Origin: JAAGZL01 sp050290785
Lineage (GTDB): Bacteria > Pseudomonadota > Gammaproteobacteria > Chromatiales > Chromatiaceae
Direction: 5' to 3'
Assembly: GCA_050290785.1 (NCBI GenBank)
Contig: JBNKIR010000054.1
Location: forward strand, 1-64,000
DNA length: 64,000 nucleotides
Below are positions 25,115 through 33,097 of the stretch, piece by piece; positions within the stretch are counted from its first letter, which is position 1; each line of letters opens with the position of its first letter. The translations under genes were made by a program, and so were the position numbers. Under the pieces are notes generated by a model, which saw only the letters and a program-made list of their open reading frames with translations, searched no databases and was not told the DNA's origin.

Positions 25115-25825
25115 GTGACGTTAAAAGATATTGGACCGCGCATAATTGTGGCATTGGATTATCCTGATGCCGGTGCGGCTATGGATCTGGTTTCTGGCCT
25201 TGATCCACAACTTTGCCGACTAAAGGTAGGTAAGGAGATGTTTACAAGGTTCGGTCCAAAGTTTGTCGAACAGCTTACCTCCAGGGGTTTTGATATCTTT
25301 CTTGACCTGAAATTTCACGATATCCCCAATACGGTGGCGGCAGCCTGTGCCGCTACTGCTGATCTTGGGGTATGGATGACGAATGTCCATGCCTCCGGTG
25401 GACGCAGGATGATGGAGACGGCATATGCAAGGTTGCAACAGATGCAGAATCCACCGCTGCTTATTGCAGTTACCATCCTGACCAGCATGGAGCAACAGGA
25501 TATTGCCGAGATAGGTTATCCTGGGACGCCCCGGGAAAATGTCTTAAGACTGGCACAACTGGCGGACGTATCCGGATTGGATGGTGTGGTCTGTTCACCA
25601 CTGGAGGCGACGGATGTAAGGTCTTCTGTAGGCCAGGATTTTCGTTTGATAACACCAGGAGTAAGGCCGAAGTCATCCAAGCAGGATGATCAAAAGCGGG
25701 TCATGACTCCGGTCGATGCCATACGGGCCGGATCTGATTATCTGGTGATAGGTCGCCCGATCACCCAGGCGCCTGATCCGATGCAGGTGCTTCGCACCAT
25801 ACTATCCGAGCTGGATTCGGCATAG
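25115..25825 (+). CDS. pyrF: Orotidine 5'-phosphate decarboxylase
   Basis: The 236-residue enzyme catalyses the last step of UMP synthesis. It starts at GTG after an AGGGG ribosome-binding site. The N-terminal strand IIVALDYPDAGAA and the catalytic segment FLDLKFHDIPNTV with the D-x-K-x-x-D charged network are clear. The C-terminal phosphate-binding LITPGVRP and YLVIGRPIT segments complete the barrel. The lapA-lapB-pyrF order is conserved in Gammaproteobacteria. Confidence 0.97.
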   Translation: MTLKDIGPRIIVALDYPDAGAAMDLVSGLDPQLCRLKVGKEMFTRFGPKFVEQLTSRGFDIFLDLKFHDIPNTVAAACAATADLGVWMTNVHASGGRRMMETAYARLQQMQNPPLLIAVTILTSMEQQDIAEIGYPGTPRENVLRLAQLADVSGLDGVVCSPLEATDVRSSVGQDFRLITPGVRPKSSKQDDQKRVMTPVDAIRAGSDYLVIGRPITQAPDPMQVLRTILSELDSA

Positions 25826-25951
25826 GGGTTGTTTCAGATACCTACATAGTCAATAATGCGGTAATGGAAGGTTACATGAAGCTGTAGCCCTCCGTTACAA
25901 GCGTCACCGGGATTGGTGGCTATACATTTTTAAATTCATGGAGGAATAGGT

Positions 25952-26644
25952 ATGAATACCGTTCGTTTGTTGGTCTCTGTCTGTATATTTCTGGTACTTT
26001 CCCCACTGGCTTCAGCATCCACTATCGCACCTGGTGATTTGATCATCACCGAGGTGATGGCCAATCCGGCTGCTGCCTCTGATACGACTGGTGAGTGGTT
26101 TGAACTGCATAATCTCACTGGCAATAGTCTGAACCTGGATGGGTTGACTCTGTCTGATAGTTCTTCAAATATGCATCTTATCGATAATGGCGGTTCACTT
26201 AGCATAGATCCATTCGGCTATCTGGTGCTGGGGCGAAGTTCTGATAAGACTGTAAATGGTGGCTACACCCCCGACTATGTATATGCCAACTTTGTTCTTT
26301 CCAACAGCAGCGATCAGATAATCATAAGCAGTGCTGGAGTAGAGATAGTGCGGCTTGAGTATTCCACAGGTTTTGCTGTTGCAGGCAAAAGTCAGGAGTT
26401 GACGGGTACCATTGTTGGGTTTGCGCTCGATAACACGAACTTTACATCGAGTGTAAACAATTTTGGCGATGGTGATTATGGTACTCCCGGGCAGTCTGGC
26501 GCCTCCAGCTGGAAGCTTGATGCCAGTCCGGTACCGTTGCCAGCGGCATTCTGGCTGTTCGCTTCTGGAGTGGTATGGCTGATCGGGATAGTGAAAAAAA
26601 GGCCTGCGCTAGCGCAGGCCTCAACAGCCTATAGCATTGCCTAA
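25952..26644 (+). CDS. Lamin-tail-domain protein with VPLPA/PEP-CTERM sorting signal
   Basis: The 230-residue protein has a signal peptide (about 1-24), then a lamin-tail-like domain (LIITEVMANPAAASDTTGEW, FELHNLTGNSLNLDG). The C-terminus is a sorting module: VPLPAAFWLF, a hydrophobic helix and a KKR basic cluster. Such PEP-CTERM/VPLPA tails are cut by exosortase, which is not in this window. Its last codons run into a perfect 20-bp palindrome that acts as a terminator for the convergent gene, so the final 13 or so residues (after KKR) are encoded by the hairpin and are unlike normal family ends. A GGAGG-type site precedes the ATG. The role is probably in the cell envelope or an extracellular matrix. 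Confidence 0.8.
   Translation: MNTVRLLVSVCIFLVLSPLASASTIAPGDLIITEVMANPAAASDTTGEWFELHNLTGNSLNLDGLTLSDSSSNMHLIDNGGSLSIDPFGYLVLGRSSDKTVNGGYTPDYVYANFVLSNSSDQIIISSAGVEIVRLEYSTGFAVAGKSQELTGTIVGFALDNTNFTSSVNNFGDGDYGTPGQSGASSWKLDASPVPLPAAFWLFASGVVWLIGIVKKRPALAQASTAYSIA
26594..26620 (-). terminator. Rho-independent terminator for the BA14K-like gene
   Basis: On the minus strand a perfect 20-bp palindrome (26620-26601, GGCCTGCG stem with CTAG loop) is followed by seven T. It lies 20 nt after the stop codon of the minus-strand gene and within the 3' coding end of the convergent lamin-tail gene. Confidence 0.88.
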
Positions 26645-27015
26645 TAATAGGGTGAAACACACTGGCGACGTGGGCCATAATAGGGTTGAAAGGTGTTGTC
26701 GTAGGCGCGATAAGAGCGGTATCTGTTATAACACCAGTTTACATGGGAATTTCCGTAGTATCTTCCTTGATAATTTTGTCGTTGTTGATTCTGGTTGTAT
26801 AACATGGTGCCTAGAACTATGGCACCGAGTGCAATGGCGGTATTCCTTCTGCCCTTGTGGCCCACTTTGATAAATGAGCCATTGTCATATGCGATTGCTT
26901 CACTGCTGACCACTTGGTCACCGTATGTCTGCTGTGCACTGGTGATACCAGGTGAGATGCATATAACCATGATTGCAGATATCGCGCCGAGGTATAGTGA
27001 TCTTAATCTGCTCAT
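26641..27015 (-). CDS. Secreted BA14K-like protein
   Basis: The 124-residue protein has a signal peptide (about 1-27, cut near TSAQQ). A hydrophobic glycine-containing helix (NTAIALGAIVLGTML) follows. The C-terminal domain HVNWCYNRYRSYRAYDNTF, then YYGPRRQCVSPYY, matches the BA14K family pattern W-C-x2-RYRSY-...-C-x-SPY, with a likely disulfide between the two cysteines. BA14K was described as an immunoreactive, lectin-like protein of Brucella; its role here is unknown. The coding ends of this gene and the lamin-tail gene overlap by four bases on opposite strands. A strong terminator follows. Confidence 0.8.
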   Translation of the reverse strand: MSRLRSLYLGAISAIMVICISPGITSAQQTYGDQVVSSEAIAYDNGSFIKVGHKGRRNTAIALGAIVLGTMLYNQNQQRQNYQGRYYGNSHVNWCYNRYRSYRAYDNTFQPYYGPRRQCVSPYY

Positions 27016-27192
27016 CGTATTCTCCCTAACTCAATCAGTACGTCCAACCAATACACTTAAAGTGTAGGACAGCGAACGGTTTTTCGCCTGAGTAATATGG
27101 GTAGACAATGAGTTGAATTGGCTTGGAATTGCTAACTGCCTGAAAAGGCGCAATTATTATCAGGATTTATAATCCTGATCTGTATTCCTAGC

Positions 27193-27675
27193 TCATCTAT
27201 GTTTGAGGATGCGCTGCTTATCGCGCTGCCAGTCGCGCTCCTTTTCCGTGGCACGCTTGTCATACATCTTTTTACCTTTGGCCAGGCCGATCTCCAGCTT
27301 GGCCATCCCTTTTTTCCAGTACATGGCCAGCGGCACCAGGGTATACCCCCTACGTTCCACCTGTCCGATGAGTTTATCCAGTTCCCTGCGATGCATCAGG
27401 AGTTTACGGGTACGCACCGGATCGGCGTATATGTGTTTGGATGCGGTCGGTAGGGGGGTTATATGGGCACCAAATAGAAAGGCCTCTCCCTCCTTTATGG
27501 TTACATAGCTCTCTTTCAACTGCAGCCTGCCTTCCCGCAGGCTCTTGACCTCCCAGCCTTGCAGGGCAATGCCGGCCTCATACCTCTCCTCTATGAAGTA
27601 TTCATGCTTGGCCTGTTTATTCAGGGCAATGGTGCTGCCGCCCTGGCCGGACTTGTTCTTTGCTTTCTTCGCCAT
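27193..27675 (-). CDS. smpB: SsrA-binding protein SmpB
   Basis: Start ATG at 27675 gives 160 residues, the normal length; longer in-frame extensions are not SmpB-like. Landmarks are IALNKQAKHEYFIEERYEAG, LQGWEVKSLREG, and the C-terminal basic tail KRATEKERDWQRDKQRIL. SmpB carries tmRNA to stalled ribosomes for trans-translation. The ssrA gene itself is not seen in the window. The gene diverges from the NSS transporter that precedes ratA; in many relatives smpB and ratA are directly adjacent and divergent. Confidence 0.96.
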   Translation of the reverse strand: MAKKAKNKSGQGGSTIALNKQAKHEYFIEERYEAGIALQGWEVKSLREGRLQLKESYVTIKEGEAFLFGAHITPLPTASKHIYADPVRTRKLLMHRRELDKLIGQVERRGYTLVPLAMYWKKGMAKLEIGLAKGKKMYDKRATEKERDWQRDKQRILKHR

Positions 27676-27864
27676 GGCGGGCATTTTACGGTCTTTTGTC
27701 CCATAAACCAGTATATGGGGCCAAAAAAGTTTCAACCTTGTCCTGGGAGGGATTTTAATTGAGAATAAAGGGCATTCTGAGCGAACGTACCCAGGTCTCG
27801 ATTTTCTACTACCTGCCACGATAATGCTGGATGGCCTGGGAAAAAAATATAATAGGAAAACAGT

Positions 27865-29274
27865 ATGACTGAACACACCTCTATCCATGGTCAGTGGTCA
27901 AATCGTCTCATGTTCATCCTGGCAGCAACCGGTTCAGCGGTTGGGCTGGGTAATATCTGGAAATTCCCCTATATCACCGGCGAGAACGGAGGTGGCGCGT
28001 TTGTGGCGATCTATCTGATCTGCATCGCCATTGTCGGTGTGCCCATTATGATGGCTGAGATAATGTTGGGCCGAAGAGGGCGTCAAAGTCCAATCAATAC
28101 CATGCGCACCCTTGCCGCTGCTGAGAATGCAGGCAGGAGATGGGTTTTGCTGGGATGGGGAGGCGTTATAGCTGGTTTTCTGATCCTCTCTTATTACAGT
28201 GTGATCGCTGGCTGGGCCCTTTCATACGTAGTGCGTACTGCCGCCGGTATATTTACCGGCGTTACTGCCGATGGCGTAAAGAGTATATTCAGCGGATTGA
28301 TCGGGGATCCGGAACGTCTTCTGGCGTGGCACACCCTGTTCATGGTGATGTGTATGGTAGTGGTGGCCAGAGGGGTACAGCACGGCCTGGAGAAGGCGGT
28401 ACGTATCCTGATGCCGGCCCTGTTTATCCTGCTACTGGTTCTGCTGGGTTATGCCTACAACACTGATGCCTTTCAGCAGGGGCTGGATTTTCTCTTCACC
28501 CCTGATTTTACCAAGGTGTTCTACAGATGTGAGATTGTGAATGAGGTGCAGGAGTGTGCCTTTAATGGCGGGCCTATGTTGATAGCGATGGGCCATGCAT
28601 TTTTTACACTCAGCCTGGGTATGGGCGCCATCATGGTCTATGGCTCATATATGCCACAGAAAAGTTCTATCACCGGTTCTGCATTGATGATCGCATTGCT
28701 GGATACGGTTGTCGCACTTCTGGCCGGGATGGCTATATTCCCAATTGTTTTTGCCAATGGCCTGGAGCCTGGTTCCGGGCCGGGACTCATCTTTCAGACA
28801 CTACCTATCGCATTTGGGGCCATGCCTGGCGGTGTGGCCTTTGGCACCATGTTTTTCATCCTGTTGGTATTTGCCGCCTGGACCTCTGGGATCTCTCTGA
28901 TTGAGCCAGCAGTGGCCTGGCTGGTGGAGAATCGAGGGATGAGTAGGATAAGGGCGTCAATATGGGTTGGTATTTCGGTATGGCTTCTTGGCCTGGGTAC
29001 GGTATTTTCATTCAATATATGGTCTGGAGAAGAATATCAGCTGTTTGGAAAGACCTTCTTCGATATACTGGATTATCTCACGGCCAATATAATGCTGCCT
29101 CTGGGTGGTCTGTTAATAGCCATATTTGCCGGGAGATTTATGACCAGAAGCTCATCGGTGGACGAGTTTAATCTGGGAGATGGAATTATTTACGGGATTT
29201 GGCGAATCTTAATAAGATACATAACGCCGGTCGCCGTGGTTATTGTCTTCTTAAACGCAATTGGAGTTGTTTGA
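27865..29274 (+). CDS. Sodium-dependent transporter (NSS/SNF family)
   Basis: The 469-residue protein has about 11-12 transmembrane helices. The first helix carries the family signature ATGSAVGLGNIWKFPY, which forms the sodium and substrate site in LeuT-type transporters, and is followed by NGGGAFVAIYL. Substrates of bacterial members are usually amino acids or related amines; the specific one cannot be read here. The stop codon is directly followed by the TTG start of ratA, so the two are probably co-translated. Insertion of a transporter between smpB and ratA is unusual. Confidence 0.92.
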   Translation: MTEHTSIHGQWSNRLMFILAATGSAVGLGNIWKFPYITGENGGGAFVAIYLICIAIVGVPIMMAEIMLGRRGRQSPINTMRTLAAAENAGRRWVLLGWGGVIAGFLILSYYSVIAGWALSYVVRTAAGIFTGVTADGVKSIFSGLIGDPERLLAWHTLFMVMCMVVVARGVQHGLEKAVRILMPALFILLLVLLGYAYNTDAFQQGLDFLFTPDFTKVFYRCEIVNEVQECAFNGGPMLIAMGHAFFTLSLGMGAIMVYGSYMPQKSSITGSALMIALLDTVVALLAGMAIFPIVFANGLEPGSGPGLIFQTLPIAFGAMPGGVAFGTMFFILLVFAAWTSGISLIEPAVAWLVENRGMSRIRASIWVGISVWLLGLGTVFSFNIWSGEEYQLFGKTFFDILDYLTANIMLPLGGLLIAIFAGRFMTRSSSVDEFNLGDGIIYGIWRILIRYITPVAVVIVFLNAIGVV

Positions 29275-29721
29275 TTGGCTGTTATCAAAAAATCTGCTCT
29301 GGTGATGTATTCCGCCAAACAGATGTTTGATCTGGTAAATGATGTAGAATCCTATCCTGAGTTTCTGCCCTGGTGTAGCTCCACTACTCTGCTGTCACGT
29401 ACCGAAGATCAGGTATGCGCTGAGCTGGAGGTGTCCAGGATCGGAATAAGTCAGAGATTCTCTACATGTAACAGAATGGTTCCAGGTGAATACATGGAGA
29501 TTGAACTGGTCGAAGGTCCGTTCAAACATCTGAGGGGTAGATGGGATTTCAGGGCCCTGCGCGATGATGCGTGTAAAGTCGAACTGGAGTTGGATTTCGA
29601 TTTTTCAGGAAAATTAATAAATGCCGCTTTCGGGGCGGTATTTCACCAGGTTGCGAACACGCTAGTGGACGCATTCTGCATAAGAGCTGAAGAGGTATAC
29701 GGTAGTGAAAGAGCATATTGA
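29275..29721 (+). CDS. ratA: RatA / COQ10-like START-domain protein
   Basis: The 148-residue protein starts at TTG, with GGAG (29262-29265) upstream. It is a single START/SRPBCC fold: VMYSAKQMFDLVNDVESYPEFLPWC is the family hallmark. Homologues have been described as RatA, which blocks 70S formation, and as COQ10-type ubiquinone-binding proteins; the sequence cannot tell which role holds here. It overlaps rnfH by 17 nt, forming the common ratA-rnfH pair. Confidence 0.92.
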   Translation: MAVIKKSALVMYSAKQMFDLVNDVESYPEFLPWCSSTTLLSRTEDQVCAELEVSRIGISQRFSTCNRMVPGEYMEIELVEGPFKHLRGRWDFRALRDDACKVELELDFDFSGKLINAAFGAVFHQVANTLVDAFCIRAEEVYGSERAY

Positions 29722-29995
29722 AGTGGAAGTGGCCTATGCCACGCCAAAAGAACAGATGATTGTAAAGATCTCAGGCGAGAAGGGTATGGATATCAAATCT
29801 GCTATTGCCCAATCCAAGATCATCGAGAAATTTCCAGAGATAGATCCGGAAACTGCCAAGGTGGGCATATATGGCAAGGGGGTGACCATGGATCATGTCC
29901 TTTGCACCGGTGACAGGGTAGAGATCTACCGTGAGCTTATCGCCGACCCGAAGGCGGCACGCAAGAAGAAGGCGGCACAAAAAGACGATGAATAG
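29705..29995 (+). CDS. rnfH: RnfH/RatB family ubiquitin-like protein
   Basis: The 96-residue protein belongs to the RnfH family (UPF0125). Family features are IEVEVAYATPKEQ at the start, GIYGKGV, and the later GDRVEIYRELIADPKAARKKKA, ending in a basic-acidic tail. The fold is ubiquitin-like. The function is not well established; the name comes from linkage to rnf genes in some bacteria. It starts at GTG within the 3' end of ratA and is followed by a clear terminator, so it ends the transporter-ratA-rnfH unit. Confidence 0.93.
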   Translation: MKEHIEVEVAYATPKEQMIVKISGEKGMDIKSAIAQSKIIEKFPEIDPETAKVGIYGKGVTMDHVLCTGDRVEIYRELIADPKAARKKKAAQKDDE

Positions 29996-30026
29996 GCTGA
30001 GTGACTGAAAAGTTGCTTGACAGTTA

Positions 30027-30054
30027 AAAGCCGGTCACCTCAGTGTCCGGCTTT
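30027..30054. terminator. Bidirectional terminator after rnfH
   Basis: The 8-bp perfect arms AAAGCCGG and CCGGCTTT enclose a further CAC/GTG pair around a CTCA loop. A-rich and T-rich flanks allow use by rnfH on the plus strand and the epimerase gene on the minus strand, whose stops flank it. Confidence 0.85.
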
Positions 30055-30068
30055 GTTATATCTATAAT

Positions 30069-31076
30069 TTATACCTGATAGTACCCTCTATACCATTCCA
30101 CAAATTTAGCGATACCTTCCTCAACACTGGTGGCCGGTTTATATCCGGTATCCTCGACCAGGGCCTCTACGTTTGCGTAGGTATCCGGTACATCCCCCGG
30201 TTGCAGCGGCAGCAGGTTCTGTTCGGCCTTTTTTCCCAGGCACTCTTCCAGCACGGCTATGTAGTGCTTTAGCTCAACCGGATTGTTATTGCCGATATTG
30301 TAGAGACGATAGGGGGCCATGCTGGTAGCCGAATCCGGATTGGCACCACTCCAGTTTGGGTTTGGGTCCGCAACCCGATCCAGGGTGCGGATTACGCCTT
30401 CCACTATGTCGTCGATATATGTGAAATCGCGGCGGTGGTTACCGTAGTTGAAGACATTTATCGGTTCACCAGCAAGTATGCTCTTGGTGAACAGAAACAG
30501 GGCCATATCAGGACGGCCCCAGGGACCATACACAGTAAAGAAACGTAGACCGGTTGCCGGAAGCTGATACAGATGGCTGTAGGTGTGGGCCATCAGTTCA
30601 TTGGCCTTTTTGCTTGCCGCATACAGGCTCAAAGGGTGGTCGACATTGTCATGCACAGAGAACGGCATGTTGGTGTTGGCGCCATAGACAGAACTGCTGG
30701 AGGCGTATACCAGGTGTTCCACATCGTTGTGTCTGCATCCTTCCAGGATATTTCCAAATCCAACCAGGTTGGTATCTATATAACTCTGTGGGTTCTCAAT
30801 GGAGTATCTGACACCGGCCTGGGCAGCCAGATTGACGACGCGATGGGGTTTGTATTTGGCAAATGCGTCCGCGACCGCCTGTCTGTCCTCCAGGTTTATA
30901 CGTAGATCGGTATAGCCTGGGTGATCAACGGTACGGGCCAGGCGCGCTTTTTTCAGATTTACGTCGTAATAGTCATTGAGACAATCGAGTCCGATAACTT
31001 CATCTCCACGTTCCAATAGGCGCAGTGATAGAGCGGAACCAATGAACCCGGCGCTTCCCGTAACCAAAACCTTCAT
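30069..31076 (-). CDS. NAD-dependent epimerase, UDP-glucuronate 4-epimerase-like
   Basis: The 335-residue protein is an extended short-chain dehydrogenase. The NAD-binding GSAGFIG is at residues 7-13. The catalytic YAASK tyrosine-lysine pair follows ASSSSVYGAN. The N-terminal GLDCLNDYYDVNLKKARL segment is typical of the UDP-glucuronate 4-epimerase (CapI/LpsL) subgroup, which makes UDP-galacturonate for surface polysaccharides. It is encoded 29 bp downstream of a nucleotide-sugar dehydrogenase on the same strand, so the two likely act in sequence. No glycosyltransferase or export genes accompany them in the window. Confidence 0.9.
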   Translation of the reverse strand: MKVLVTGSAGFIGSALSLRLLERGDEVIGLDCLNDYYDVNLKKARLARTVDHPGYTDLRINLEDRQAVADAFAKYKPHRVVNLAAQAGVRYSIENPQSYIDTNLVGFGNILEGCRHNDVEHLVYASSSSVYGANTNMPFSVHDNVDHPLSLYAASKKANELMAHTYSHLYQLPATGLRFFTVYGPWGRPDMALFLFTKSILAGEPINVFNYGNHRRDFTYIDDIVEGVIRTLDRVADPNPNWSGANPDSATSMAPYRLYNIGNNNPVELKHYIAVLEECLGKKAEQNLLPLQPGDVPDTYANVEALVEDTGYKPATSVEEGIAKFVEWYRGYYQV

Positions 31077-31105
31077 GCTTTATAAAACTCCAATCTGTCT
31101 GTGTT

Positions 31106-32395
31106 CTAAAGACGTCCATCCACCATATCTTTCGGCAGGATGTGTTTTACATCGTATATAACTGAGTTAGCCGTCCCAAACTCACGAATCCTGTCTGCAC
31201 CCAGTTGCTTAAACTCATCATGCGCAACGGCAATGACTACGGCCTGATAATGTCCAAGTTTAGGCTCATCTATAAGACCAATGCCATACTCTTTATTGGC
31301 TTCATCGGGATCGGCCCATGGGTCATATACATCTACACCGGTTCCGTAGCTTTCAAACTCAGCGATCATGTCCGCTACTTTGGTATTACGCAGATCGTTG
31401 CAGTTTTCCTTGAAGGTAAGCCCCAGGACCAGGATATTGCTGTCGGCAACGGAGATCCCTTTCTTGATCATCATCTTTATGATAACGCCAACTATATATC
31501 TGCCCATGCTGTCATTTATACGACGACCGGAAAGGATGACCTCAGGCTGATGTCCTATGGCCTGGGCCTTGTGGGTCAGGTAATAGGGATCAACGCCTAT
31601 ACAGTGACCACCAACGAGTCCTGGGCGGAAGGGGAGAAAATTCCACTTACTGCCGGCCGCCTCCAGTACCTCAAGGGTGTCTATTCCCATACGGTTGAAG
31701 ATTATGGCGAGTTCGTTGACTAATGCGATGTTTAGATCGCGTTGGGTGTTTTCGATTACCTTGGCGGCCTCGGCGACCTTGATGCTACTGGCCTTGAGGG
31801 TGCCTGCGGTGATGATGCTGCGGTAGAGTTCGTCGATAAAGTCAGCCACCTCAGCTGTCGATCCGGAAGTGACTTTCAGTATATTCGGCAGTCGGTGCTC
31901 TTTATCTCCTGGATTTATCCGCTCAGGACTATAGCCTACAAAGAAGTCCTGGTTGTATCTCAAACCAGATTCTGCTTCCAGGATCGGGACGCACACCTCT
32001 TCCGTGGCACCTGGAAAGACCGTTGATTCGTATATTGCTATATCGCCTTTTTTTAGGACCTTTCCGACGGTATTGCTGGCGGAGATGATTGGGCCTAGAT
32101 CCGGCTGCTTGTGTTCATCTATGGGTGTGGGGACGGTCACGATATAGATGTTGCAATCCGCAAGCTGTGAATTCTGATCTGTGAATGTCAGATTCGATAC
32201 CTGTGCCAGCTCTTCCGGCTCAACCTCAAGGGTGGAATCATTGCCATTGATGAGTTGATCGATACGGACCCTGTTGATATCAAACCCCAGGGTGGGATAT
32301 TTCTTGCCAAACTCAACTGCAAGTGGCAGCCCCACATAGCCCAGGCCGATAACAGCAATTTTTGCATCATCAAGCTTTAACATTCTATCCATCAT
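31106..32395 (-). CDS. Nucleotide-sugar 6-dehydrogenase (TviB/WbpO-like)
   Basis: The 429-residue enzyme oxidises a UDP-sugar at C6 to the uronic acid with NAD. It has the N-terminal Rossmann motif IAVIGLGYVGLPLAVEFGK, the YESTVFPGATEE segment, and the active-site motif GGHCIGVDPYYL with the catalytic cysteine. The overall pattern fits the UDP-HexNAc dehydrogenase group (TviB, WbpO) more than UDP-glucose dehydrogenase, but substrate cannot be fixed. The first in-frame ATG gives MMDRMLKLDD; ATG at 32383 is an equally good start. With the adjacent epimerase it forms a small sugar-activation pair. Confidence 0.9.
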   Translation of the reverse strand: MMDRMLKLDDAKIAVIGLGYVGLPLAVEFGKKYPTLGFDINRVRIDQLINGNDSTLEVEPEELAQVSNLTFTDQNSQLADCNIYIVTVPTPIDEHKQPDLGPIISASNTVGKVLKKGDIAIYESTVFPGATEEVCVPILEAESGLRYNQDFFVGYSPERINPGDKEHRLPNILKVTSGSTAEVADFIDELYRSIITAGTLKASSIKVAEAAKVIENTQRDLNIALVNELAIIFNRMGIDTLEVLEAAGSKWNFLPFRPGLVGGHCIGVDPYYLTHKAQAIGHQPEVILSGRRINDSMGRYIVGVIIKMMIKKGISVADSNILVLGLTFKENCNDLRNTKVADMIAEFESYGTGVDVYDPWADPDEANKEYGIGLIDEPKLGHYQAVVIAVAHDEFKQLGADRIREFGTANSVIYDVKHILPKDMVDGRL

Positions 32396-32431
32396 CCGTA
32401 GTTGTGTATTTTGTGCTATCCGTCAGTGTGT

Positions 32432-32821
32432 CTAAGGCAGCTCTACCGGCACAGGAGGCTGCCAGCCAGCTGCACGGTGTTCAACCACCACTGTGGTGTA
32501 GATGCCGCCTCTAACGTTGAATATGGCCGTTAATCGCATAAACCTTGGATTGGTTGCCTTGACCAGATCCTGCAGGATCTGATTGGTGACATCTTCGTGG
32601 AATGCGCCTTCATCACGAAACGACCAGACATAGAGTTTGAGGGATTTGAGTTCGACGCAGAGCCTGTCCGGGATATATTCCAGGGTAAGTTCGGCAAAGT
32701 CCGGCTGCCCTGTTTTGGGGCAGAGACAGGTGAATTCAGGTACCTGGATACGGATGGTGTAATCGTTTTCCTGCTGAGGGTTCTCAAATACCTCCAGCTC
32801 TTTCGTAGGTTTGGTTGGCAT
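32432..32821 (-). CDS. queF: NADPH-dependent 7-cyano-7-deazaguanine reductase
   Basis: The 129-residue protein is the short, unimodular QueF type. It reduces preQ0 to preQ1 in queuosine biosynthesis. The active-site motif CPKTGQPDF gives nucleophile Cys34 and acid Asp41. The QueF signature VELKSLKLYVWSFRDEGAFHE contains the NADPH-binding ExKSxK residues. Other que genes are not present. It lies upstream of the dehydrogenase gene on the same strand with a 36-bp gap, and diverges from smc. Confidence 0.95.
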   Translation of the reverse strand: MPTKPTKELEVFENPQQENDYTIRIQVPEFTCLCPKTGQPDFAELTLEYIPDRLCVELKSLKLYVWSFRDEGAFHEDVTNQILQDLVKATNPRFMRLTAIFNVRGGIYTTVVVEHRAAGWQPPVPVELP

Positions 32822-33097
32822 GTGTATAAGATCAGATAATTTAAGAAATTTGGTTGCTGATTATACGTAACAACCTGTAACTACTCCATTATTGATTTGG
32901 CATGACCCCGTCGTCTTATATGTTCAATTTATCCCGATTTGCGGGGATCGTAACCAGATTAAATTTTTGACAGATGGATATTGGTCTATTATGCGTTAAA
33001 ACATTTAAAAAACATAAAGATATGCATGTAACTTAATGTTTATTATCTTGCACAAGAAGCTTGTGTATAACCCACTCAAACTGTATCTTAGGCGCCC

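Noticed and set aside
32967..32995. TTGACA-N17-TATGCG upstream of smc
   Set aside because: The -10 is poor and the alternative TATTAT gives a spacer of only 14; position is plausible but evidence is too weak to list.
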